Assembly: GCF_015500075.1 (NCBI RefSeq)
Contig: NZ_CP045496.1
Location: forward strand, 2,552,001-2,616,000
Length of the DNA stretch: 64,000 nt
Direction: 5' to 3'
Source: Mesorhizobium sp. INR15
GTDB lineage: Bacteria > Pseudomonadota > Alphaproteobacteria > Rhizobiales > Rhizobiaceae
How positions within the stretch are numbered: position 1 is the stretch's first letter; every line of letters starts with the position of its first letter. The notes under the pieces are model-generated. The model did no database searches, was not told the DNA's origin, and worked only from the letters and a program-made list of their open reading frames with translations. Positions 11,175-17,955 of the stretch are shown piece by piece. The position numbers were made by a program, and so were the translations under genes.

Positions 11175-12350
11175 ATGGACAAGCGTCTCTTCTGGCTTGC
11201 GCTCGGATCGTTCACGATCTCGACCGAGGGCTTCGTCATCTCAAGCCTTCTGCCCGATATCGCCTCTGACGCCGGCATTTCCATTCCGCTGGCTGGCACG
11301 CTGATCACCGCTTTCGCGCTCGCCTATGCGATCGGCACGCCGATCCTGGCGACGCTGACCGGCGAATGGGACCGGCGCCGCGTCATACTGTGGACGCTGG
11401 TGTTCTTCGTCATCGGCAACATTGCCGCCGCCATGAGCTCGTCCTTCGAACTGCTTCTGATCGCCCGCATCGTCATGGCGCTGTCGTCCGGCTTGTTCGC
11501 CGCGACGGCCCAAGGCACGGCGGTGGCGCTGGTCGACAGCCATCACCGGGCGCGCGCCATTGCCGTCGTCGTTGGCGGCACCACGGTGGCGGTCGCCGTC
11601 GGCGCCCCGCTCGGCGCGCTGGTCGCGGCCTTTGCCGGCTGGCGCGGCACATTCTATGCCATCGCCGGGCTTGGCGCGCTGGCCGGTGCGATCCTTTGGT
11701 ACCGGCTGCCGCGCGGCATTGTCGGCACCAAGCTGCCGCTCGGGCAACGGCTTTCGGCGGCGCTCCGTCCCGGTGTGATGCCGATCCTGTTCACCACGCT
11801 GCTGGCGTTGACCGGTGCGTTCACGGTGTTCGCCTATGTCGCGCCGCTCGCCATCGAAGGCGCCGGCCTCAGCCAGATCGCGCTGCCCGGCATGCTGCTC
11901 GCCTTCGGTGTCGGCGCCGTCATTGGCAACATCGTCGGCGGCCAGGCCGCAGACCGTTTCGGCGCCACTCGCACCGTCGGCTGGTCGCTGACGCTAAGCG
12001 CCGCCATGCTGGTCATGCTGTCGGTCGTCCCGACCTTCCTGCCGCGCGACATCGCCGGGCCGGTGCTGATGGCGATGATGGTGCCGTGGGGCATTGTCGG
12101 CTGGGCGTTCCCGCCGGCGCAGGCCAGCCGCATCATCAAGCTGGCGCCTGATTCGGCGCCGATCGTGCTGTCGCTCAATGGCTCGGCGCTCTATCTCGGC
12201 GTGGCGCTGGGCGCGGTGGTTGGCGGCGGTGTGCTGCGCTACGGCGCGCCGGCCGACCTCGGCCTGATCGCCGCGGCGTTCCCGATCATCGGGCTTGGTA
12301 TCGTGCTGGCCGGGCGGCTGGCGAAGCCGGTTGCCGTGCCGGCGGAGTAG
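11175..12350 (+). CDS. MFS transporter, DHA1 drug/sugar efflux type
   Basis: A 391-residue inner-membrane protein with the twelve hydrophobic segments of the major facilitator superfamily, closest in style to the AraJ/YdeA-type DHA1 efflux carriers. The opening FWLALGSFTISTEGFVISSLLPDIA is typical of that group, and the loop after helix 2 carries LTGEWDRRRV, a variant of motif A. Substrate cannot be told. The divergent ArsR-family gene is its probable regulator. The ATG is preceded by AAGGGG and a TTGACA element lies about 60 bases upstream. Confidence 0.85.
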   Translation: MDKRLFWLALGSFTISTEGFVISSLLPDIASDAGISIPLAGTLITAFALAYAIGTPILATLTGEWDRRRVILWTLVFFVIGNIAAAMSSSFELLLIARIVMALSSGLFAATAQGTAVALVDSHHRARAIAVVVGGTTVAVAVGAPLGALVAAFAGWRGTFYAIAGLGALAGAILWYRLPRGIVGTKLPLGQRLSAALRPGVMPILFTTLLALTGAFTVFAYVAPLAIEGAGLSQIALPGMLLAFGVGAVIGNIVGGQAADRFGATRTVGWSLTLSAAMLVMLSVVPTFLPRDIAGPVLMAMMVPWGIVGWAFPPAQASRIIKLAPDSAPIVLSLNGSALYLGVALGAVVGGGVLRYGAPADLGLIAAAFPIIGLGIVLAGRLAKPVAVPAE

Positions 12351-12384
12351 AATTCCCGACAGAACCAGTCAGGCGGCCGCTCCT

Positions 12385-12849
12385 TCAGGCAGAAGGGGCG
12401 GCCGTCGGCGTTTCAAGATCCAGCGCGGCGACTTCATCCAGCATGGCGCGCAGGTCCGTCGCCTTTTGCTGACCGACCACGGCCTCGAAGCGCTGCTGGG
12501 CAACGCTCCATAGTTTTATCGCTTCCTCGAGCTTCATCTCGCCCCGCGGCGTCAGCCGCACGCGCTTGACGCGGCGGTCGCTGGCGTCGGCGAAGGTTTC
12601 GACATAGCCGTCGCGGATCAACGGTTTCAGCGTATGGCCGAGCGCCGACAGGTCCATGATCAGCGCCTCGGCCAGGGTGCCCATCGCTGGCTCGGTGCTG
12701 GCATGGATCTGAAAGAGCAGGCCAAATTGCGTGCCCTTCAACCCGGAAGGCGCCAGCATGTCATCATAGAAACGGCCAAGGCTGCGTCCTGCGCGGCGCA
12801 GTGTGGCGTTGTTGCAGAGGCTGAATCCCGGCGGCTGAGCTTTGGTCAT
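12385..12849 (-). CDS. MarR-family transcriptional regulator
   Basis: A 154-residue MarR-type winged-helix repressor. The core is visible as LKGTQFGLLFQI, TLAEALIMDLSALGHTLKPLIRDGYVE (helix-turn-helix) and DRRVKRVRLTPRGEMKLEEA (wing). Two cysteine-poor helical ends would form the dimer interface. It is divergent from a short-chain dehydrogenase gene 176 bases away, and two near-identical palindromes lie in the gap, so it very probably represses itself and that gene in response to a small ligand or oxidant. Confidence 0.88.
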   Translation of the reverse strand: MTKAQPPGFSLCNNATLRRAGRSLGRFYDDMLAPSGLKGTQFGLLFQIHASTEPAMGTLAEALIMDLSALGHTLKPLIRDGYVETFADASDRRVKRVRLTPRGEMKLEEAIKLWSVAQQRFEAVVGQQKATDLRAMLDEVAALDLETPTAAPSA

Positions 12850-12913
12850 GCGAACTCCTTGACCAGCGAACGCATTCGCAGGCCTGCCGCAGAAATAGTT
12901 TCTATCGCCGTCG

Positions 12914-12963
12914 TTGACAAGATAGTGGCATATGCCTACTTCATGAAAGTGGCATATGCCACT
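12914..12963. promoter_or_regulatory. TTGACA promoter with two MarR-type palindromic operators
   Basis: AGTGGCATATGCCACT at 12948-12963 is a perfect 16-base palindrome. An imperfect copy, AGTGGCATATGCCTACT, is at 12924-12940, 24 bases upstream. TTGACA at 12914-12919 is followed after 17 bases by TACTTC (12937-12942), so the first copy fills the spacer of the promoter. This is a direct repression layout for the adjacent MarR protein. Confidence 0.75.
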
Positions 12964-13025
12964 AATTCAGATTGGCCATGAGACGAAGGGCATCAGCCTC
13001 GTCCGGCAGAACAAGGAACAGGACA

Positions 13026-13820
13026 ATGAGCACTGGGGAAAACAAGGGCACGGCGGTCGTCACCGGCGCTTCGGCTGGTATCGGCGCGATCTATGCCGAC
13101 AGGCTGGCCGGGCAGGGCTATGATCTCGTGCTGGTGGCGCGCCGCGCCGACCGGCTCGAGGAACTGGCCGAGAAACTACGCTACGCCTACGGCCACAAAG
13201 TCAGTGTCATCGGCGCCGATCTGGCCGATGACGGCGACGTGCGTCGCGTCGAGCAGTCAATCGCCGCCGACGACAGCGTGACGCTGCTGGTCAACAATGC
13301 CGGCATTGGCGGCCAGCAAGTGGTGGCAACGGCCGACGCTGACGAGGCCGAACGCATGATCAAGGTCAATGTCATCGCCTTGACCCGTCTGACGCGTGCC
13401 GTGTTGCCGGGACTGCTGGCGCGCAATCGAGGCGCCATCGTCAACATCGCCTCGGTGCTGGCCTTCGACACCTCATTCGGCGGCATCTACAGCGGTACCA
13501 AGGCGTATGTCGTCAACTTCACCGAGGCCTTGCAGCGCGAGGTCGCGAACACCGAGGTGAAGGTGCAGGCGGTTCTGCCGGGCGCTACCCGGACCGATTT
13601 CTGGGAACTGGCGGGAAGCGACATCGATAACCTTCCAAAGGAGATCATCATGACGGCTGACGATATGGTCGACGCAGCCCTTGTCGGCCTGGCCCGGGGC
13701 GAAGCCGTTACCGTGCCGGGGCTCGCCGACGCGGCCAAGCTGGATGCTTTCCTTGGCGCGCGGCAGGGCTTCTACGGCAGCCTGCACGCCAGCAAGCCAG
13801 CGGCACGCTACGCGGCTTGA
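13026..13820 (+). CDS. short-chain dehydrogenase/reductase (SDR)
   Basis: A 264-residue NAD(P)-dependent SDR. Classical motifs are all present: TGASAGIG (13-20) for the cofactor, NNAG (90-93), Ser143 in NIASV, and the catalytic YSGTK (Tyr155, Lys159). ARRADRLEEL after strand 2 suggests NADP preference. The start ATG at 13026 follows AAGGAACAGGAC; the reading frame is open further upstream but lacks a site. Substrate is not determinable. The divergent MarR regulator and its palindromes suggest induction by an aromatic or electrophilic compound, which is inference. Confidence 0.88.
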   Translation: MSTGENKGTAVVTGASAGIGAIYADRLAGQGYDLVLVARRADRLEELAEKLRYAYGHKVSVIGADLADDGDVRRVEQSIAADDSVTLLVNNAGIGGQQVVATADADEAERMIKVNVIALTRLTRAVLPGLLARNRGAIVNIASVLAFDTSFGGIYSGTKAYVVNFTEALQREVANTEVKVQAVLPGATRTDFWELAGSDIDNLPKEIIMTADDMVDAALVGLARGEAVTVPGLADAAKLDAFLGARQGFYGSLHASKPAARYAA

Positions 13821-13878
13821 GGGAAGATTGCGGCGGTCGGCACGCACGCCGACCGTCACAGCTGGGCGAGGGACCCTA

Positions 13879-14532
13879 CTATTTCAGGTTCTTGCGCCGT
13901 TCGATCTCGGCGTCGGACAGCGTCTCGGGGGCGAATGACCCAACCTTGATCTCACCGCCACGTTCATAGGTCGCCATGATGACACCGGTGCTCGAGGTTT
14001 GCGAGCGGGTCAGCTTGAGCGCGCTGGGCATCGTGCCATTGCCGAACATGCGCTTGCCCTTGCCCAGTACGAGCGGGAAGATCAGCAGGCTGATCTCGTC
14101 GATCAGGTCGTTGGCAAGCAAGGTCTGGATCAATTCGCTCGAGCCCTGGATGAGCAGATCCGGACCGTCCTCCTGCTTGAGTTTGCGCAGCGTTGCCACG
14201 GCATCGTCGCCAAGCGGCTGGGTGTTCTGCCAGGACAGGCTGTCGGGCCGGTGCGTCGCCACATATTTGGTGACCGCGTTGAAGCTCTCGGCGATCGGGT
14301 CATTCTCCTGATAGGGCCAGTGCGCGGCGAAGATGTCGTAAGTCTTGCGGCCGAGCAGCAGGTCGAAAGGCTTCGAAAAGGCCTCGCCCATGACAGCCCC
14401 CATGGCGTCGTCCCAGTAGTGGAACGTCCAGCCGCCGAACTGAAAACCGCCTGCCGGATCCTCTTCCGGTCCGCCCGGCGCCTGCATGATGCCGTCAAGG
14501 CTGAGGAATGTCGCGGCGATGATCTTTCTCAT
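13879..14532 (-). CDS. dihydrofolate reductase-like (RibD C-terminal) family protein
   Basis: A 217-residue protein of the RibD-C/DHFR-like fold: MRKIIAATFLSLDGIMQAPGG at the start, FDLLLGRKTYDIFAAHWP, and the NADPH-side segment GPDLLIQGSSELIQTLLANDLIDEISLLIFPLVLGKGKRMF. Members reduce small substrates but are mostly uncharacterised; they are not the biosynthetic FolA. The ATG follows an AAGGAAA site. It converges with the SDR gene, the two stops being 58 bases apart. Confidence 0.85.
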   Translation of the reverse strand: MRKIIAATFLSLDGIMQAPGGPEEDPAGGFQFGGWTFHYWDDAMGAVMGEAFSKPFDLLLGRKTYDIFAAHWPYQENDPIAESFNAVTKYVATHRPDSLSWQNTQPLGDDAVATLRKLKQEDGPDLLIQGSSELIQTLLANDLIDEISLLIFPLVLGKGKRMFGNGTMPSALKLTRSQTSSTGVIMATYERGGEIKVGSFAPETLSDAEIERRKNLK

Positions 14533-14649
14533 GGGATATTTCCTTTTCCTTGATCCATGCCGTAGTGGCCGGACTTCAGCCCAAGGACGCGCGACCGGCT
14601 AAGGGTCCGACAGGCCATGGACAATTTTGTCGTCATAGAGGTCCGCGCC

Positions 14650-15489
14650 TCAATCGCGGGGCTTGGCGAGGCCGCGCGACGAGAACCAGACTTCGTCGAA
14701 GATGGCCGTGGCGGTGCGGTCGGGCAGCTTGTCCTCGGTCAGCCAGATCGAGCGGCCGCGGGCGGCCTGCTCGCGCGTCGGAATCTTGGCTGTGAGGTCC
14801 GCGACAGATGCACCGAAGCATGGGATAAACCATGAGCGCATGAATGGGTCGCAGGCGAGGCCCTTGTCGGTGCGGGTCACCATGACCGCGAAGGGCACCC
14901 GCTCGGCTGGCCGCCATGGGAAGATCATGCGGCCACCGGGTTGCAACGCCTTCAGCCAGCCGGCTGGTGGCGCCGCGACGCCGGCATTGACGTAGATGAT
15001 GTCGGACCGGGGCAGGGGCGCGATGACAGCATCGCCATGGATGACGGTGACGTTGCCATAGGCTTCGAGGTTCGCTTTCGCCTTGGCGGCGAGATCGGCC
15101 TCCAGTTCGAAGGCGGTAACAGTGCCGCCGGGCGAAACCAGCCGGGCGAGCAAGGCGGTGTAGTAGCCGGTGCCGCTGCCGATATGGCAAACGGTCTCGC
15201 CGGGTTTCGGGCCGAGTTTCCCGATCCACATAGCGTGCAGGAACGGCTCGCCATTGTTGATGCCTTTCGCGGCATCGAGCGCCACCAGCACGTTCTGGTA
15301 GATCATGGCTGGATCGGCGCTCGGCGTTGTGATCTTGCCGTTGCCGGCGATGATCGTCCAAGGACCTGGCCCGAGAAAGGCCTCGCGCGGCACGGCGGCG
15401 AAAACCGATTCGAGGCGTGGATCGGGCGAGGCGGCATGGGCGGCCATCAGCCGGGCATAGAATGATCTGGCGTCTTCGATCCTCGTCAT
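14650..15489 (-). CDS. protein-L-isoaspartate O-methyltransferase-like SAM methyltransferase
   Basis: A 279-residue methyltransferase of the PCMT fold. VPREAFLGPGPW near residues 33-44 corresponds to the VPRExF motif of PCMT, and VCHIGSGTGYYTALLARL (100-117) is the SAM site; FELEADLAAKAKANL follows as motif II. The extended C-terminal part (residues 200-279, DPFMRSWFIPCFGAS ... DEVWFSSRGLAKPRD) is longer than in E. coli Pcm (208 residues) and could give another substrate. The role in repairing isoaspartyl residues is therefore only likely. Confidence 0.75.
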   Translation of the reverse strand: MTRIEDARSFYARLMAAHAASPDPRLESVFAAVPREAFLGPGPWTIIAGNGKITTPSADPAMIYQNVLVALDAAKGINNGEPFLHAMWIGKLGPKPGETVCHIGSGTGYYTALLARLVSPGGTVTAFELEADLAAKAKANLEAYGNVTVIHGDAVIAPLPRSDIIYVNAGVAAPPAGWLKALQPGGRMIFPWRPAERVPFAVMVTRTDKGLACDPFMRSWFIPCFGASVADLTAKIPTREQAARGRSIWLTEDKLPDRTATAIFDEVWFSSRGLAKPRD

Positions 15490-15585
15490 GACGGGGGAGA
15501 AGATAGCGCCGATTGCCGGTTTGTCGCGGTGTTTCCCCTGCCTTTTCCAGGCAAGAGGAAACCTTGAAAGCCGACCGCGTGAAAC

Positions 15586-16950
15586 TCAGCCGACCCCGAA
15601 CATGGTGTCGTAGAGGAGCTTGAAGTTGAGCACGAGGATGACCGCCGCGACAACCCAGGCAAGCGCTGCTACGCCACGCGGAATGACGAGATTGCCCATC
15701 ATCTTCTTGTCGGAGACGAACTGCACCAGCGGGATCACGGCGAAGGGCAGTTGCATCGACAGGATCACCTGGCTGAAGACCAGCAGCTGGCCGGTGCCCT
15801 TCTCGCCATAGAGCGCGGTGACGACCACCATCGGGATGATGGCGAGGCCGCGCGTCAACAGCCGGCGTGCCCAGTTCGGGATGCGCAGGCGCAGAAAACC
15901 TTCCATGACGATCTGGCCGGCCAGTGTCGCCGTCACCGTTGAGTTCAGGCCCGAGGCCAGCAGCGCCACGGCAAACAGGATCGAAGCGATGCTCAGGCCA
16001 AGCAGCGGCGACAGCAGTTCGAAGGCCTGGCCGATCTCGGCGACGTCCTGATGCCCGGTGTTGTGGAAGGCCACGGCCGACACGATCAGAATCGAGGCGT
16101 TGACGAACAGCGCCAGCATCAGAGCGATGGTGGAGTCGGTCGTTGCCCACTTGATAGCGTCGCGCTTGCCTTTTTCGGTGCGTTCATAGGCGCGGGTCTG
16201 CACGATCGAAGAGTGCAGGTAGAGATTGTGCGGCATGACGGTGGCACCGATGATGCCGATGGCGATGTAGAGCATCGCCGGGTTGGTAACGATCTCGGAC
16301 GACGGCACGAACATGGCGTGCAGGATCGAGCCGGCCGGCGGCGCGGCGACAAAGATCTGGATGGCAAAGCACGAGAAGATGATGATCAGAAGCGCGATGA
16401 CGAAGGCTTCGAGATAGCGGAACCCCTTGTTCATCAGGAGAAGCACCAGGAAAGCGTCGAGCGCCGTCAGAAGTGCGCCGCCAATCAGCGGAATGCCGAA
16501 CAGAAGCTGCAAGGCGATGGCGGTGCCGATGACCTCGGCCAGGTCGCAAGCGATGATCGCCAGCTCACAAGCGACCCACAGTACGAAATTGACCGGCCGC
16601 GGGTAATAGGCCCGGCAGGCCTGGGCAAGGTCGCGGCCGGTGGCGATGCCAAGCCTGGCGGCCAGCGCCTGCAACAGGATCGCCATCAGGTTCGACAGCA
16701 TGATGATGAAGAGAAGCGTGTAGCCGAACTGGGCGCCGCCGGCGAGGTCGGTCGCCCAGTTGCCCGGGTCCATATAGCCGACCGAAACCATGTAGCCCGG
16801 CCCCATGAAGGCGAACAGCCGGCGGAACCAGGCGCCTGAACTCGGCACCGCGATGGTTGAATTGACTTCACGCAGGCTGGGCTGGTCATCATCCTCCGGC
16901 TTGGCGAACCGCCAGTTGGATCGGGAGGCTGTGGCTTCGGCTTCAGACAT
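15586..16950 (-). CDS. mntH: Nramp-family Mn(II)/divalent metal transporter MntH
   Basis: A 454-residue inner-membrane proton-coupled metal importer. The two metal-site motifs are clear: DPGNW at 61-65 in helix 1 and MPHN at 239-242 in helix 6, the latter inside VMPHNLYLHSSIVQTR. About eleven hydrophobic helices can be counted. It is slightly longer than E. coli MntH (412) because of a polar N-terminal extension of some 40 residues. It is divergent from the mntR gene 233 bases away, which fits manganese-dependent repression. Confidence 0.95.
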   Translation of the reverse strand: MSEAEATASRSNWRFAKPEDDDQPSLREVNSTIAVPSSGAWFRRLFAFMGPGYMVSVGYMDPGNWATDLAGGAQFGYTLLFIIMLSNLMAILLQALAARLGIATGRDLAQACRAYYPRPVNFVLWVACELAIIACDLAEVIGTAIALQLLFGIPLIGGALLTALDAFLVLLLMNKGFRYLEAFVIALLIIIFSCFAIQIFVAAPPAGSILHAMFVPSSEIVTNPAMLYIAIGIIGATVMPHNLYLHSSIVQTRAYERTEKGKRDAIKWATTDSTIALMLALFVNASILIVSAVAFHNTGHQDVAEIGQAFELLSPLLGLSIASILFAVALLASGLNSTVTATLAGQIVMEGFLRLRIPNWARRLLTRGLAIIPMVVVTALYGEKGTGQLLVFSQVILSMQLPFAVIPLVQFVSDKKMMGNLVIPRGVAALAWVVAAVILVLNFKLLYDTMFGVG

Positions 16951-17008
16951 CGAAAGGCTTTCCGCAGGCTTGGATGGCAGTTTCCATCAAGCTATGCCAC
17001 GGCTCAAC

Positions 17009-17030
17009 ATTATGCAATAGGCTATATTTC
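17009..17030. promoter_or_regulatory. candidate MntR operator between mntH and mntR
   Basis: The half-site GGCTATATTT (17020-17029) closely matches the right half of the enterobacterial MntR box (GGCTATGTTT). The left half, ATTATGCAATA, is degenerate but keeps AT-n3-GC symmetry. It lies 59 bases upstream of the mntH start. The call rests on this half-site and on position. Confidence 0.4.
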
Positions 17031-17183
17031 ATTGTTTGTGCTTTCTATCGGCTCCTCCGGCCGCCGATGCGAAGGGATCATGGATCGCTGGTTGCGCGGG
17101 CCGGGGAATGCAAATAAACGGCGAGAAGAATCAGAGCCTGTGCTATAACCGCAAGGACTAACAAAACTCAGGAGGAGCGCGTA

Positions 17184-17636
17184 TTGGCGCTGAAGAACAG
17201 ACCGGTACCTCGCGAGCCGCTGCTTGATGCCGACGTTCACTCGGAGGGTTTCCGGCAGACGCGCGAAGCGCGCCGCAGCGCATTGGTCGAGGACTATGTC
17301 GAGCTGATCGCCGACCTGATCGAGGATGGCAATGAGGCGCGCCAGGTCGATATCGCGGCACGGCTCGGCGTCGCCCAGCCGACGGTGGCGAAGATGCTGA
17401 CGCGGCTGTGCGCCGACGGGCTGGTATCGAGAAAACCCTATCGCGGCGTGTTCCTGACCGATGCTGGCCGCAAGGTGGCGGAGGAGAGCCGTATCCGCCA
17501 TCAGACGGTAGAGGCCTTCCTGCGCTCGCTCGGCGTCAGCGCCGAGACGGCGCGCATCGATGCCGAAGGCATCGAGCATTACGTCAGCGTCGAAACACTT
17601 GAAGCGTTCCGCAAGGCGATGACCGCGGCGCGCTAA
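17184..17636 (+). CDS. mntR: manganese-responsive regulator MntR (DtxR family)
   Basis: A 150-residue DtxR-type repressor very like E. coli MntR: VEDYVELIADLIEDGNEARQVDIAARLGVAQPTVAKMLTRLCADGLV is the winged helix-turn-helix, YRGVFLTDAGRKVAEESRIRHQ the wing and linker, and IDAEGIEHYVSVETLEAF the metal-site helix with the E-x2-E-H pattern of the family. The start is a TTG, chosen because AGGAGGAG lies seven bases upstream and no ATG is in place. It is divergent from mntH, its expected target. Confidence 0.92.
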   Translation: MALKNRPVPREPLLDADVHSEGFRQTREARRSALVEDYVELIADLIEDGNEARQVDIAARLGVAQPTVAKMLTRLCADGLVSRKPYRGVFLTDAGRKVAEESRIRHQTVEAFLRSLGVSAETARIDAEGIEHYVSVETLEAFRKAMTAAR

Positions 17637-17668
17637 ACCTCCACCAAGCGCGGAACTTCCAAACTCGC

Positions 17669-17693
17669 GGAACCGCGACACTTCCGATGCGTT
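17669..17693 (+). promoter_or_regulatory. EcfG (general stress sigma factor) type promoter
   Basis: GGAAC at 17669-17673, a 16-base spacer and CGTT at 17690-17693. This matches the alphaproteobacterial EcfG/RpoE2 consensus GGAAC-N16/17-CGTT exactly. It ends 42 bases before the start codon of the small gene at 17736. Confidence 0.7.
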
Positions 17694-17735
17694 GCTCCGA
17701 CATGGCGCGATTGGCGCGCGGCAGAGGAGGACATC

Positions 17736-17924
17736 ATGGGCGTTGAACAGGCACCGACGGCGAAGGGCAAGCAGGCGGCCAAGGGGCTGAAGCAGGCCGC
17801 CGCGCAGGACGAGCGCAAGACCGAGGCCGAGACCGGTCATCCGCTTAAGAAGGGCGCTGCCCGCTTCGAGGAGCGATCGAAAAGCTCCGACGGCAAGAGC
17901 GCTGGCAGCAAGCAGAAAATCTAG
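17736..17924 (+). CDS. small lysine/alanine-rich protein, probable general stress protein
   Basis: A 62-residue hydrophilic protein, MGVEQAPTAKGKQAAKGLKQ and on to SKQKI, with no hydrophobic core and many Lys, Ala, Glu and Ser residues, so probably disordered. AGAGGAGG lies six bases before the ATG, one of the strongest ribosome binding sites in the window. The preceding EcfG-type promoter points to induction in stationary phase or under osmotic, heat or desiccation stress. I cannot name the family; the function is unknown. Confidence 0.75.
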   Translation: MGVEQAPTAKGKQAAKGLKQAAAQDERKTEAETGHPLKKGAARFEERSKSSDGKSAGSKQKI

Positions 17925-17955
17925 CAACGATCAATTCGACAGTTGAAAGCGGCGC

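Noticed and set aside
14633..16150. 505-codon minus-strand frame overlapping the methyltransferase and mntH
   Set aside because: It is an off-frame shadow running through the 3' half of mntH and the methyltransferase gene, rich in Arg and His, with no homology pattern.
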